Source: Pseudomonadales bacterium
GTDB taxonomy: Bacteria; Pseudomonadota; Gammaproteobacteria; Pseudomonadales; Azotimanducaceae
Direction: 5' to 3'
Assembly: GCA_011525295.1 (NCBI GenBank)
Contig: WTGV01000059.1
Location: 271,617-335,616 of the forward strand
Length of the DNA: 64,000 nt
Below are positions 18,487-28,900 of the stretch, one piece after another (within the stretch, counting starts at the first letter, position 1; each line of letters opens with the position of its first letter). The position numbers and the translations under genes were made by a program. The notes below the pieces were generated by a model, which saw only the letters and a program-made list of their open reading frames with translations, was not told the origin of the DNA and ran no database searches.

Positions 18487-19794
18487 ATGGTGCCACTCCG
18501 ATACGGCAAACGTGGACTACAGGTCACTTTGCCTCCAAACTGTCGAGCGACGATAGTCGAGAAACCGTCTACGCCTGTACTAAGTAATCCTGCACGCGCA
18601 ATTAAACTTGCATTAGATCCTGGAGTAGATTCGCCGTCCCTGAGACAACTCGCATCGCAGTGCAGGACGGCGTGTATATTAGTATGCGACATCACACGCC
18701 CAGTACCGAATCAAGAGTTACTCCCGCCGATAATCGAGACCCTTCTAGACTCTGGAATCGCGCATAACGACATTTTGCTGTTAGTAGCGACCGGGCTACA
18801 TCGACCCAATGAAGGAGAAGAACTCCAAACAATTCTCGGAAACGACCCGATATTGAAGTCAATTCCTGTCGAAAACCACTTTGCTCGCGCCGCACAGTCG
18901 CATGTAGATCTGGGTTACACCAGTCGTCGCACGCCAATTAAGATAGATCGAAGATTCGTGCAAGCAGATTTAAAACTGGTTCTCGGATTAGTCGAACCCC
19001 ACTTCATGGCGGGTTTTTCCGGTGGTAGAAAAGTGATAGCTCCAGGGATTGCACATGAAGACACAATTCGAACTCTACACAACTCAAAATTCTTAAGCGG
19101 TCCGCATTGCGAAGTATGCGAAGTAGCTGAGAATCCGTTGCATGCAGAGTTACTAGAGATTGTCGCGCGTTTGCGCGAATACAGTGGTTCGAACATTTAC
19201 GGAGTAAATGTTGTCATCGATGCAGATCGCCAACTAGTCTTTGTAAATTTTGGTGAGATTGAGTCCAGTCATGAAGAAGCTATGGATTTTTCTCGTCAAA
19301 TGGCAATCGTGAATCTGGATCGCCAGTTTCCTATCGTATTGTCTACTGCCGCAGGTTTTCCGCTCGACCAAACTTTCTATCAAGCGATTAAGGGAATAGT
19401 AACTCCGCTCGATATTGTCGAGCGTAACGGTACTCTAATTCTAGCAGCAGAGTGTAAAGAGGGGCTGGGGTCCCAGTCTTTTCAACAAGCACAAGAGAAG
19501 CTGTGTCTGAATGGGGCCGTTGCCTTCTTACAGTCAATAAAAGACAAGGATCAAGCAGATATCGACGAATGGAGTACCCAATTACTAGCGAGAGCTTTAC
19601 AACGCGCTCATATCATGCTGTACAGTGAAGGTTTAACCCGAGAACAGTTTGAACTTACCGGAACGCAACGGATAACTTCAGTGGAGCATGGTGTAGAACT
19701 CGCTCGACATGCGAAAGAGCCCCCGGAGATTGCAGTGATACCCGAAGGACCATATGTGGTTCCACGATTCAGCTCCAAACAGACTAGACAGTAG
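18487..19794 (+). CDS. larA: LarA-family nickel-pincer racemase/epimerase (DUF2088)
   Basis: A 435-residue cytosolic member of the lactate racemase family, which uses a covalently bound nickel-pincer nucleotide. The signature DITRPVPNQELLPP is near residue 75 and ATGLHRPNEGEEL near 103; its His is the first catalytic His. HFMAGFSGGRKVIAPGIA near 172-190 holds both another His and the lysine that carries the cofactor. HNSKFL near 200 supplies the third His. Many family members act on 2-hydroxyacids other than lactate, so lactate is not proven. The cofactor makers LarB, LarC and LarE are not in the window. The start is at ATG 18487, with GGAGAAG about 10 nt upstream; GTG at 18484 is a possible alternative. 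Confidence 0.85.
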   Translation: MVPLRYGKRGLQVTLPPNCRATIVEKPSTPVLSNPARAIKLALDPGVDSPSLRQLASQCRTACILVCDITRPVPNQELLPPIIETLLDSGIAHNDILLLVATGLHRPNEGEELQTILGNDPILKSIPVENHFARAAQSHVDLGYTSRRTPIKIDRRFVQADLKLVLGLVEPHFMAGFSGGRKVIAPGIAHEDTIRTLHNSKFLSGPHCEVCEVAENPLHAELLEIVARLREYSGSNIYGVNVVIDADRQLVFVNFGEIESSHEEAMDFSRQMAIVNLDRQFPIVLSTAAGFPLDQTFYQAIKGIVTPLDIVERNGTLILAAECKEGLGSQSFQQAQEKLCLNGAVAFLQSIKDKDQADIDEWSTQLLARALQRAHIMLYSEGLTREQFELTGTQRITSVEHGVELARHAKEPPEIAVIPEGPYVVPRFSSKQTRQ

Positions 19795-19885
19795 TAGGGG
19801 CGGCACTCTTGGGCGATCATTACACCTGAAAGATCTACGAGTTTACTCGCTATTGTTAATCGGGAGACCCACGGTCCAAAAAGTT

Positions 19886-22741
19886 CTACATAGAGTAGTT
19901 AAGTTTGAGGAAGAAGTACCGGCCCGCGGTATCGAACGTCCGTACATCCGTATTGTCATTCAATCCATCGAGAGAGAGAGGTGGATCTTCATTCGATAGA
20001 TTGTTAATACCTCCGGACAGTGAGAGTCCGTGATCAGTGAATGCCATACTTGCGAAAACGTTGTGATACACTCGTCCTTCTACTGTCCTTTGCAAGGTGT
20101 TGCGGGTCAAAAAGTCTGTGAAGTCCTCTTCAGCCTCACCGATAGTGCGAATCTCGTAACTAAACTTCAGGTTAGCGCGTTTCATCGAGACTCTTATGCT
20201 ACTTCGATACGTCGCAAAATATCCGTCTAAATCGTCCACAAACCTCCCGGTAAGATCAGTGGTGGTCATGTCGGCGGTTGTGATGAGATACTCACTCAAC
20301 AGCGAAGCTTCGTATCGAACAGACACCTCGCCGAGGAAATTGTTCGACCAATCATAAGCTAGCGCAATATCCCACCCGTTCGTGTCGACTCCTCCGACAT
20401 TTGTCACCGTGTTTTGGACATTTACAGGATTCCCAGCAAGAGCGCCAGTGGTGAATCTCTCGATTAGATGACAAAAGTTTCCTGTGGTTGCGCATTGACT
20501 AAGAATGAAACTTGTACCTAGAGTGGATAAGGCATCGGTAAGAGCTACATCAAACCTATCTATGGTGATGGAAAAACTTCCCGTTGGACGATAAACCAAT
20601 CCAAACGTTTGAATTGCTGCAGTCTCCGGTTGTGCCGCGGAATTCCCTCCAATCGTAGTTCGGATCTGTGTCGATATCGGTTGGAATCCGGTAGACGGCA
20701 CACCGTCATCAATACAAAACTGGGTAGGATTTTGAGAACATGGATCTACTAAGGCGGGATAATCAAAGCCATTGCCACCAAACAGATTTGAAATTGATGG
20801 TGCTCGGAACGCTTGAGAATAGGTTGTTCGAATTGTCAAGCTGGGAACTGGACGATACTTCACACCAAGTTTTCCGTTTGTGGTATCGCCAAAAGAATCG
20901 TAGTCGGAATAACGCAAGGCAAAATTTGCTTCTAACAAGTCCACAAAGTCCAGTTGCGCAATCAAAGGAACATTAAGTTCAACGTAGACTTCATTGGTAG
21001 CATAGCTACCCGATGTCGGCTTGCGTGGAAAGCCAGTAGCCGCATCTCCCAAAGTGTTTACCAGCGAGTCTGGTTGGTCGACACCGCGTTCTTCACGCCA
21101 CTCCCAACCGGCAGCTATACCCACAGGACCCGCTGATCGAGCTACCAGAGTTGAATTTACTATATTGAAGCCAAACACTTTCTGGTCTTGTACGCTTGAT
21201 TGGTTGTCGATAAATGTCAAATAGCTAAGCATTTCCAAAGTCACGCTGTTCTCGCTGAAAATGTTCAAGACGACGCAATTTGCTGTGTCGTTTGCGCATT
21301 GGGGATTACCATCAGCATCAAGCACCCAATCGCCCGACTCGTCACGCAATGAGGGACCGACGGCATTTGCGACTTTGTGCAAGTTGTACACTCGTCCGAA
21401 GTTACCCTTTGAAGTAGTTTCTCCAAACGCATGGTAAGCATCCCATTGCCAATCTCCTGTCCATCCTTCGATGCCTAAAGTCAGTTGTTTTGTTTGTGTG
21501 ATAATGTCTTGAACTCTTGCACCTCCTTCAACCATACGTCTACGCCAATCTGGAACGTCTACGCCGAAAGGGTTATAGAAGTTGTCCCTACTGTAAGGTG
21601 CGTCATAGGCAAAGAATGCAAGCGGTGCTAGCGGTGTCGGTGCAATTTTTTGATTTCCGTCCCGATTTAGGTAACTTGCAGAGATAAATGTCCGTACTTC
21701 TCGCATACCTAAGAATTCATTGAGGGAACGATCTCCAAAAAACATCATGCTCCACCTAGTACTCGGTTGTCGTTGGTGATTCACAGGCGCAAAGTTGTAA
21801 GAGTCCCCTCCAAAGAAACTAAAGGGTCGAAAGTCGCCAAACTCTGGCCCTCGCGTAAGATCGAATTCCTCGCCTCCGTCGGCAAATACGTAACGTCCCC
21901 AGGGAGGTGCAGTGCTACCTAAAAAAATTACATCGTCACCGAAGTATGCCATCGGCACCGCAGCCCAATCGCGATCGCAAGCACAGATAGCCTGTTCATC
22001 AACATAGCCGGCGAAAAAAGTAAACGCACTACGTTCGTCGCTGTCACCAAAAGTTACATCAAACAGATTCCGAGCGCCATCACCTTTCTGTGTGATTCCT
22101 GTTTGAACATTTACCGCTAAGCCCTGAAAGTCTCGTCGAGTAATGATGTTTACCACACCTGCAACTGCATCGGATCCATAAATCGCCGATGCGCCATCTT
22201 TAATGACTTCAATCCGTTCGACGATTGAGACAGGAACAGTGTTAAGGTCAACTGCGCTGCTAATACTTGTCGCTGACAATCCCGTAGTGCTTGGTGGCAG
22301 TCGCCGACCATTCATCAAAACTAATGTACGTGTCGAACCCAATCCACGCAAAGATATCTGATTTGTTCCGTCGCCGTTGTAGTTGACTTGCGTAGTCTGA
22401 GCGCCACCCGCCACCGATGGTATTTCTCGTAGTAGTTGTCCTACCGAAGTCTGACCCGAACCCGCAATGTAGGCAAGATCAAGGACTTGCATTGGACTCG
22501 GACCCTCTAACTCTGACTTACTAATTCGAGAGCCGGTGACAACGAGTTCTTCAAATTCCAGATCCTTTGAGTCAGCGCCTCCTGTCTCTTGTGAGTGTAC
22601 TGACAATGCAATGCACATTAGACCAAACAGTGCGCAATGTAATGCAAGTCGAGTGACTCTCACTCGATCCCAAATTACAGTTTCAATCAAATACGTTTCC
22701 AGTGATTTATTCGCACCAAAATTCAGTGTCTTGGAATTCAA
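19886..22741 (-). CDS. TonB-dependent outer-membrane receptor 1
   Basis: A large TonB-dependent receptor of about 950 residues. A hydrophobic signal segment lies near residues 32-50, followed by a TonB-box-like EELVVTGSRI near 69-78. The plug domain runs to about 220, with SLRGLGSTRTLVLMNGRRLP and DGASAIYGSDAVAGVVNIIT. The C-terminal barrel of about 700 residues contains SYSQAFRAPS-type strand signatures and ends LKLNYSM. The first codon is TTG at 22741 with AGGAGA about 13 nt upstream. This leaves an unusually long pre-signal stretch, so a later start is possible. It is a close paralogue of the receptor gene upstream on the same strand. The substrate is unknown; no sigma/anti-sigma pair is adjacent. 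It is convergent with larA, 91 bp away. Confidence 0.93.
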   Translation of the reverse strand: MNSKTLNFGANKSLETYLIETVIWDRVRVTRLALHCALFGLMCIALSVHSQETGGADSKDLEFEELVVTGSRISKSELEGPSPMQVLDLAYIAGSGQTSVGQLLREIPSVAGGAQTTQVNYNGDGTNQISLRGLGSTRTLVLMNGRRLPPSTTGLSATSISSAVDLNTVPVSIVERIEVIKDGASAIYGSDAVAGVVNIITRRDFQGLAVNVQTGITQKGDGARNLFDVTFGDSDERSAFTFFAGYVDEQAICACDRDWAAVPMAYFGDDVIFLGSTAPPWGRYVFADGGEEFDLTRGPEFGDFRPFSFFGGDSYNFAPVNHQRQPSTRWSMMFFGDRSLNEFLGMREVRTFISASYLNRDGNQKIAPTPLAPLAFFAYDAPYSRDNFYNPFGVDVPDWRRRMVEGGARVQDIITQTKQLTLGIEGWTGDWQWDAYHAFGETTSKGNFGRVYNLHKVANAVGPSLRDESGDWVLDADGNPQCANDTANCVVLNIFSENSVTLEMLSYLTFIDNQSSVQDQKVFGFNIVNSTLVARSAGPVGIAAGWEWREERGVDQPDSLVNTLGDAATGFPRKPTSGSYATNEVYVELNVPLIAQLDFVDLLEANFALRYSDYDSFGDTTNGKLGVKYRPVPSLTIRTTYSQAFRAPSISNLFGGNGFDYPALVDPCSQNPTQFCIDDGVPSTGFQPISTQIRTTIGGNSAAQPETAAIQTFGLVYRPTGSFSITIDRFDVALTDALSTLGTSFILSQCATTGNFCHLIERFTTGALAGNPVNVQNTVTNVGGVDTNGWDIALAYDWSNNFLGEVSVRYEASLLSEYLITTADMTTTDLTGRFVDDLDGYFATYRSSIRVSMKRANLKFSYEIRTIGEAEEDFTDFLTRNTLQRTVEGRVYHNVFASMAFTDHGLSLSGGINNLSNEDPPLSLDGLNDNTDVRTFDTAGRYFFLKLNYSM

Positions 22742-22934
22742 AATTGTTGACCGTTCTCCTGTATGACATGCTGGTTAGTTTTCGACTACGATACTGGTTA
22801 TTCTATATCTAGACGCAATTCCTTATCAGTCTGTGTATCAAAATGTGGAAACCACAACTTCCCTGAAGACGCTCCCAATTCCACGCGTTTGACCGACCAA
22901 AATCTCACCAAGTGTTTGTGTTTCTGGTTGGGGG

Positions 22935-22972
22935 CGCAAAAAAATAGGCACATGTACATGTGCCTATTTCTA
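22935..22972 (-). terminator. Rho-independent terminator after receptor 2 (perfect 28-nt palindrome)
   Basis: Positions 22942-22969 are a perfect inverted repeat (arm AAATAGGCACATGT). On the minus strand it is followed directly by a run of seven T residues. It lies 27 bp beyond the stop codon of the second receptor gene and well upstream of the first. It would end the receptor 2 transcript and make the two receptor genes independent units. With no spacer between the arms, the centre must open to form the loop, leaving a stem of about 12 bp. Confidence 0.85.
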
Positions 22973-22995
22973 AAAACTTAGTTTACGACTTTCGA

Positions 22996-25782
22996 TTACA
23001 TCGAATAATTTACCTTGAAGTAGAAGTAGCGACCTGCGGTATCGAAAGTCCTTACATCTGTATTGTCATTGAATCCATCCAAGGACAAAGGAGGGTCTTC
23101 GTCTAACAAATTGTCGATGCCACCTGAAAGAATTATGTTGTGCTCTGGTAGGTCGAGATTTGCGTGGATGTCGTGATAAATACGACCTTCAATCGTTCTC
23201 GTTAAACGTTCGAAGTTGGCAAAATTCGTGTACTGTTCTTCAGCTTCACCGATAACTCTCATTTGATAGCTAAAGGTAAAGGTGTCGCGTTCGATTACCA
23301 CACTAGTGCTACTTCGATATTCTGTGAAATAGCCACCTAAGTCGTCGGAGAAACGGCCAGTCAAGTCATCGGTGGTGTTGTCTGCACGAGTAATCAGATA
23401 TTCACTCAGAAGAGAAGCTTCATATGTAATTGAGACGTCGCCTAGGAAGGTCTTCCCCAAATCGTAATATGCACCTATGTCCCAACCACTAGTGTCTACC
23501 CCGCCAACGTTGGTGATTGTGTTTAAAACGTTTATGGGATTACCAGCATTCGGACCGCTCGTGAAACGCTCAATCAGATCGCAGTAAATTCCAGTCTTTG
23601 CACACTGTGTGAGGATGAAGTCTGCACCCAGAGTTGTCAAAGCATCCGTTAGAGCGACTTCAAAACGATCAACGGTGACCGAAAGACCCGCTATAGGTTC
23701 AACAACCACGCCAAATGTTAGGATCTCTGCTGTCTCCGGTTGTGCGTTGAGATTGCCACCTACAGTGGTACGAATCTGAGTTGAAATTGGTTCGAATCCA
23801 GACGCAGGCACTCCATCAGCGATACAGTGATCCGATGGGTCCTTAGAACACGGATCGGAGAGTGCCGGGAATGAAAATCCACTACCGCCGAAGAGGTTAG
23901 AGGTCGATGGCGCGCGGAAAGCTTGGGAAAAGGATGTTCGTAGCATTATGCTTTCAGTCGGTCGATACTTCAATCCAAATTTCCCGTTCGTAGTAGCACC
24001 GAAGGAGTCGTAATCAGAATAACGGAGCGCTAGGTTCGTCTCTAGGAGTTCAAAAAAATCTTGGTTTGCGATGATGGGGATATTTAGTTCCCCGTAGAGT
24101 TCGTTTACGGTATACCCACCGGAAGTCGGTTTTCGAGGCGTTCCGGTGGCACCACTACCTAGAGCGTTGACCTGTGAATCTGGTACATCTGCTCCTCGCT
24201 CCTCGCGCCATTCCCAGCCAAACGCCAGGCCAACTGGTCCAGCATCTCGTTCCATGATCGCTGAATTGACAAAGTTGACCGCGTAGATTTTTTGGTCTTG
24301 TAAACTGGACTGATTATCGACAAAGGTGATGTAATCTACCATTGCCTGAGTCACACTGTTTTCACCAAAAGTGTTTAGCACGACACAGTTGGCGGTGTCG
24401 TTCGCACACATTGGATTGCCATCTGCATCTAAGACCCAGTTACCCTCAGCATCTTTTAACGACGGTCCTACGGCGTTTGCAACCTTTTCAAGGTTGTAAA
24501 TTCGACCGAAATGTCCCTCGGAGGCAGTTTCGCCGAAAGCATGGTACGCATCCCAGTGCCACGAATTGAGCACTCCATCGAATCCGATAACAATTTGTTT
24601 AGTTTCAGTGAGGGTATTTTCAGTTCTAGAACCATCTTCGACCATCCGTCTGCGCCAATCTGGAATGTCAGCTCCGAACGGGTTGTAAAAGTTATCTTTG
24701 CTGTAAGGTGCGTTATATGAAAAGAATGCTAGCGGCGCGAGTGGAGTCTCCGCGAGTTTTTGATTGCTGTCGCGGTTCAAATAGCTAACTCGTACGAACA
24801 CGCGAACATCCCCTAAAACAGGGAAATCAGAGAGATTTTGGTCGCCGACAAACATCATGCTCCAACGGATACTCGGTTGTCTTTGGTGATTTGAAGGAGC
24901 GAAGTTGTACGAGTCACCTCCAAAGAAGCTGAACGGACGGAAATCACCAAATTCGGGACCACGTGTGAGATCCATGTCCTCACCATCTATGGTGAATTGA
25001 TATCGGCCCCACGGAGGTGCGGAACTTCCTAAGAAAATTACACGATCAACAAAATACGCTTGTCGTGTATCTGCCCAATCCCGGTCGCAAGCACAGATAC
25101 TGGCTTCATCGACGTAGCCCGCATACGCCATAAATGAGCCGTTGTCGGAACTGCCGCCAATCGTTAAGTCGACAACATTGCGAGCACCGTCACCTTCTTG
25201 GGTGATCCCACTCTGAACGTTCAATTCCATACCTTGAAAATCTCGTCGAGTAATGATGTTTACTACGCCGGCCACTGCATCTGATCCGTAAATTGCTGAG
25301 GCACCGTCTTTGAATATGTCAATGCGATCAACCATAGAAACAGGAATCGTATTCAGGTCCACTGCACTACTGAGGTTCGTGGAGGCTAAACCAGTCGAAC
25401 TTGGTGGAAGCCTACGACCATTCATCAACACAAGGGTACGCGTGGAACCCAGTCCTCGTAATGAGATTCTGTTCGTGCCGTCGCCACCGTTGTTGGCTTG
25501 AGTGGTTTGTGCGCCGCCGGCAACCGACGGAATTTCTCGCAGTAATTGACCGATAGACGTTTGCCCTGACCTCGTGATTTCAAAACGCTCAAAGATTTGT
25601 ACCGGGCTTGTACCTTCCAAATCGGTTCGCACGATGCGCGATCCAGTGACGACAACTTCTTCGATCTCTTCTGATGCTTCTTCATCATTCGCATCCTGTG
25701 CGAACACACCGAGACTTAGGAAGATACCGCCGAGAAATAGCAAGATTGTTTGTATTCGGGTATGTAAAGGTTTGTCCAACAT
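22996..25782 (-). CDS. TonB-dependent outer-membrane receptor 2
   Basis: The 928-residue paralogue of the receptor encoded just downstream. The signal peptide (about 1-29) ends near VFAQ, followed by an acidic stretch and the TonB-box-like EEVVVTGSRIV. The plug shares long identical blocks with receptor 1, including NGRRLPPS and SAIYGSDAVAGVVNIITRRDF. The barrel ends FKVNYSM, as in its partner. Both also share a CACDRDWA cysteine pair in an extracellular-type loop. I take the ATG at 25782, with GGGAGAA about 6 nt upstream; a TTG just before is not needed. The two proteins differ most in the loops, as expected for duplicated receptors with diverging ligands. The 670 bp upstream holds no gene. 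Confidence 0.94.
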   Translation of the reverse strand: MLDKPLHTRIQTILLFLGGIFLSLGVFAQDANDEEASEEIEEVVVTGSRIVRTDLEGTSPVQIFERFEITRSGQTSIGQLLREIPSVAGGAQTTQANNGGDGTNRISLRGLGSTRTLVLMNGRRLPPSSTGLASTNLSSAVDLNTIPVSMVDRIDIFKDGASAIYGSDAVAGVVNIITRRDFQGMELNVQSGITQEGDGARNVVDLTIGGSSDNGSFMAYAGYVDEASICACDRDWADTRQAYFVDRVIFLGSSAPPWGRYQFTIDGEDMDLTRGPEFGDFRPFSFFGGDSYNFAPSNHQRQPSIRWSMMFVGDQNLSDFPVLGDVRVFVRVSYLNRDSNQKLAETPLAPLAFFSYNAPYSKDNFYNPFGADIPDWRRRMVEDGSRTENTLTETKQIVIGFDGVLNSWHWDAYHAFGETASEGHFGRIYNLEKVANAVGPSLKDAEGNWVLDADGNPMCANDTANCVVLNTFGENSVTQAMVDYITFVDNQSSLQDQKIYAVNFVNSAIMERDAGPVGLAFGWEWREERGADVPDSQVNALGSGATGTPRKPTSGGYTVNELYGELNIPIIANQDFFELLETNLALRYSDYDSFGATTNGKFGLKYRPTESIMLRTSFSQAFRAPSTSNLFGGSGFSFPALSDPCSKDPSDHCIADGVPASGFEPISTQIRTTVGGNLNAQPETAEILTFGVVVEPIAGLSVTVDRFEVALTDALTTLGADFILTQCAKTGIYCDLIERFTSGPNAGNPINVLNTITNVGGVDTSGWDIGAYYDLGKTFLGDVSITYEASLLSEYLITRADNTTDDLTGRFSDDLGGYFTEYRSSTSVVIERDTFTFSYQMRVIGEAEEQYTNFANFERLTRTIEGRIYHDIHANLDLPEHNIILSGGIDNLLDEDPPLSLDGFNDNTDVRTFDTAGRYFYFKVNYSM

Positions 25783-26456
25783 CAATTTCTCCCATCAGTG
25801 GTTGGATTATTTGTTCAGAGCACTAACGTCGTCGTGAAAATTTCAGCAAATCCAGCGTAAATTTTTCTTCATGCTGTTATAGCATTATACGTTGTAAGTA
25901 GCCACTCTCATTCGTCGAAAACGCACGACAGCGAAGGTGTTTCCCTAAACTGTTGCTTCTATTCTCACACTCGCAATAGTGAGTAATCCTTGGTTCCTCT
26001 ACGACCACCTTCGTGTTAGAAAAGTTCCAATGTAATTCACTACGACTACATGATTGAAGATGAAAGCCACTATGCCAAAATACTCTAAATAGTTAGCACT
26101 GGAAGCAAAGATTCGATACGTTTAAATAGTTGCGTTCCTCCTAGTGTTGCTAACTCCCAACGGAGAAAGCTCGTTCGAGTGCTAGCGATGCCGCCGACCC
26201 AATCCACTACCAATAAAGGATTACTCTTCGAATTGCGTTAGTATTTCTCAGGCTGTTGTATAGAGCAATCTCATGAACCACCCAAGTTTGTCAGTTGCCT
26301 TGTTAGCTAGTATCGCGTATAACTTTTAAAACTGCTGCTTGTTCTGTCCTCACAATTGTCGGCTCTAACTGCAGATAAGCTCAGTGAGCGTGGGTCATTC
26401 CAACATTGCTTGAAAGCATTCGAAATCTATCTAGATTCGCGCAAGTACTAAGAAGA
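25783..26456. other. Long intergenic region upstream of receptor 2
   Basis: About 670 bases with no reading frame I can support on either strand. The part next to 25783 must hold the receptor 2 promoter and ribosome site (GGGAGAA). I saw only short inverted repeats such as CTCAC...GTGAG near 25965-25985, too weak to call. No riboswitch, small RNA or extracytoplasmic sigma-factor promoter was recognised. The left half next to the broken gene may be decayed coding sequence, but no homology was visible. Confidence 0.45.
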
Positions 26457-27857
26457 CTAGAGCTCTTTAAAACCGGACTCCTTCAAAATCAGGTCTTCTT
26501 CATTATCGAAACGCTCTTCTCTCGTTCTCAATATTTCACTTAACGGACGGGCGTACTTTAACTCGCCTCCGTCTGAAACGTACTCAATCTCTTCCTCTAG
26601 CTCTATTGGATCATACTCTTTGCGTGCGTTGTTCTCACCAATAGACTCCTCCAACAAGAGAAAAGCTTTCGCCCGGTGCTGTAAACGCTCCGCGAACGTT
26701 ACTTCGCTTCGAAACCACCCTGTGTGTGCCCAAATGTCGGTGCATCAGTAGTGGATGCTGTTCCTTTACATCGTCATTAAATTCATGACTGCTAAAGATT
26801 CCCAACGGAAAACTTTGTATCGCCCATGAATCTCCACACTTCGCTGCAATTTTCAGCAACGTGTCATGGATAGCATTAACCCGCTGAAACATGAGGTCTA
26901 GACTAGCATTCCAAAGGATGGACGTTGCTTCCCTAGGTGGCGGGGAGGTCTCAATGTCAGGAAGCAGCGAGAAACTCCATGGTTCACACTCGTACCGCAA
27001 CCACATAGCGTGCAAAAATCCTTTTTCGAATCGTTGCCGGGCAATCTCCTTTTGAGAACTGTCTTCGATTTGTTCTTCGATTACTTCTAGCACAGCCTCA
27101 TAACCATTGGGACTTTTGCTGTCAAAAACTTGGCTAACATCGGGATGATTAAAGAGAATCAGCATTTGTTACATCGAGACGGTACATGCTTCGAGAAAAG
27201 TTGCATATTTAAACATCCCTCGAGCCTCACACTGTTTTGCTAAGTCCGTATGAATCCCGATACTCGTCTGTTTGCTCAGTTCCATGCACTCATCGTCTGT
27301 GGTAACTCGCTGAAAACGCGACATGTTTCGATGGAGGTTTCCATCGAAAATGTCCCGCCAATAAGGAATGTCATCCGTTAGAAGTCCGCATAGCTATATG
27401 GCAAGTTTTGTGGTCGAGAATTAACAAGCTTGACCGGGAGTGGTTGTAGACCATCTACACGGTCATAGTAATACAACATGCTATATTCCCAAACCGGTTC
27501 GTTGAGAAAGTACTCTTGAAGAGCTTCAAGACACTCTTCATCTTCTAGAATCTCGAATATATCGATCGGGAGACATTTCTGTAGTGCTTGTTGCCACGCA
27601 TCTCGGTGCTCTTCACTTTCTTCAATATGAGCTGTAGGATCAGGCGGAACTGTAAAGTCCCCCATGGTCCAGAAAGTATTAAACGTCGCGGCGGATATAG
27701 TGTTCGCAGCTAAAAAAAGTACTACACACAATCCAAATGAAACTCTCCTGTGCTTTTTTTGACTCCTATAAAGAAGCAAATCAAGACTTAACACTGGACA
27801 CGCCTGAGCTAAAGCCGATTCTAAAGTAGATAGAGACATCTTATTCACATTCCACAA
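26457..27857 (-). pseudogene. Broken gene for an exported hypothetical protein (two frameshifts, one stop)
   Basis: Four minus-strand segments read as one protein of about 420-470 residues. Segment 1 (27857-27378) has an internal signal peptide (CVVLFLAANTISA) and ends PQNLPYSYADF. Changing frame at about 27380-27390 continues as GLLTDDIPYWRDIFDG and runs to VSM at about 27172. A TAA stop follows in frame, then at once MLILFNHPDVSQVFD (27165 onward). Near 26750 the frame changes again: the original frame degenerates, while the other reads DIWAHTGWFRSEVTFAER and on into a charged C-terminus ending at 26457. Amino acid texture is natural in all the joined parts and poor in the abandoned tails. 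I do not recognise the family. Independent small genes or sequencing errors are alternatives. The functional start could be TTG 27731, with AGGAGAG upstream. Confidence 0.55.
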
Positions 27858-28330
27858 TTAGAACCAACCTTGGTCGAGTGTCTCTGTTCTGGTCTGTCCC
27901 CGAAGTGGGAAACACTAAGCACACTAACAATCCACAAAAGAATCGAGTTTCACGATCGCAGTCTCCATATTAAACTGGTTTCATCCTGTGTTACAATTGA
28001 TTCCCATATTCAAAATCAGTTGCGTTGAGACAGTGGTACCAAGTCTTTTGAACATTGGTTCATTGTACAACACAATTGGCGATCAAATTTCTAAAATTTG
28101 TCAGTACTTCGTTTAAATCTCATCGTACGGAGACCAAAAATAGGCGGCTTTACATATTGCCCTAGGGACGTAAGTAAAACCGGTTCCATATATGGCCCCA
28201 CGAACGTGTTTGTGCACCCCACGATGCGTTCTCCCGCTAGTTCTCTGTTGTGCTCCTCATTCATCAGAACAAACTTGAAGATTTAAATTCAATCGGTGTT
28301 TTCTATCAAATTTTTTGAAGGAGAAAGTTC
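27858..28330. other. Intergenic region between broken gene and VOC-family gene
   Basis: About 470 bases without a supportable gene. The right end carries the AAGGAGAAAG ribosome site of the next gene. Reading frames here are short and low in quality, and I saw no terminator, operator or RNA gene. The stretch presumably contains divergent promoters for the broken gene and for the VOC-family gene. Confidence 0.45.
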
Positions 28331-28780
28331 GTGAAACACTCACGTGCAATTGGAAGAATGGATCACATAGGAATCGCGGTTCGTAGCATTGATCAAGCGC
28401 GCAAGTTCTATGAAGACCAACTCGGTGCGGAGTTCGTACGAGAGTTTGTGCATTTCAGCGGAGATTTCAAACTGGGAATCTTTGATCTCAACGGGTTCTG
28501 CATCGAACTACTCGAACCCATCAATCCAGACGGTTTTCTTGCAAAATTTATTGAGAGAAAGGGGGAAGGAGTTCATCACATCACTCTACAAACTCCGAAT
28601 CTGCCCGATCAGTGCCACCGCCTGGAAGAAAATGGAGTTCGCGTCGTTGATAAGAACTTCAATCGAGACACCGGTGGTGTCGATGCCTTTATTTCACCGA
28701 AGAGCTCGAACGGGGTACTCATTCAACTCGGTGAGAATCTGGGGCCGCTTAATACCGTCCCTTTTTGGGAGAAAGAATAA
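28331..28780 (+). CDS. VOC-family protein, methylmalonyl-CoA epimerase-like
   Basis: A 149-residue single-domain member of the vicinal-oxygen-chelate superfamily. Metal-ligand positions match methylmalonyl-CoA epimerase: His in MDHIGIAV (about 12), an acidic/Gln position in CIELLEP (about 58), His in GVHHITLQ (about 83), and Glu in IQLGE near 135. The two beta-alpha-beta-beta-beta modules fit in 149 residues. The start is GTG at 28331 with AAGGAGAAAG 6-7 nt upstream, a strong site. Glyoxalase- or dioxygenase-like functions remain possible because no mutase gene is nearby. It is 120 bp upstream of the transhydrogenase operon. Confidence 0.8.
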   Translation: MKHSRAIGRMDHIGIAVRSIDQARKFYEDQLGAEFVREFVHFSGDFKLGIFDLNGFCIELLEPINPDGFLAKFIERKGEGVHHITLQTPNLPDQCHRLEENGVRVVDKNFNRDTGGVDAFISPKSSNGVLIQLGENLGPLNTVPFWEKE

Positions 28781-28900
28781 CAGCCACATCTAACCTGCTG
28801 TCCCACGTTTTTAGCCCCCCTTCATAGAATACCTCAAATTGTTAGCGGTACAAACACTTGTGCGTTTCGACCAAAAATATTTAAGAGGTGCAGTTACCCT

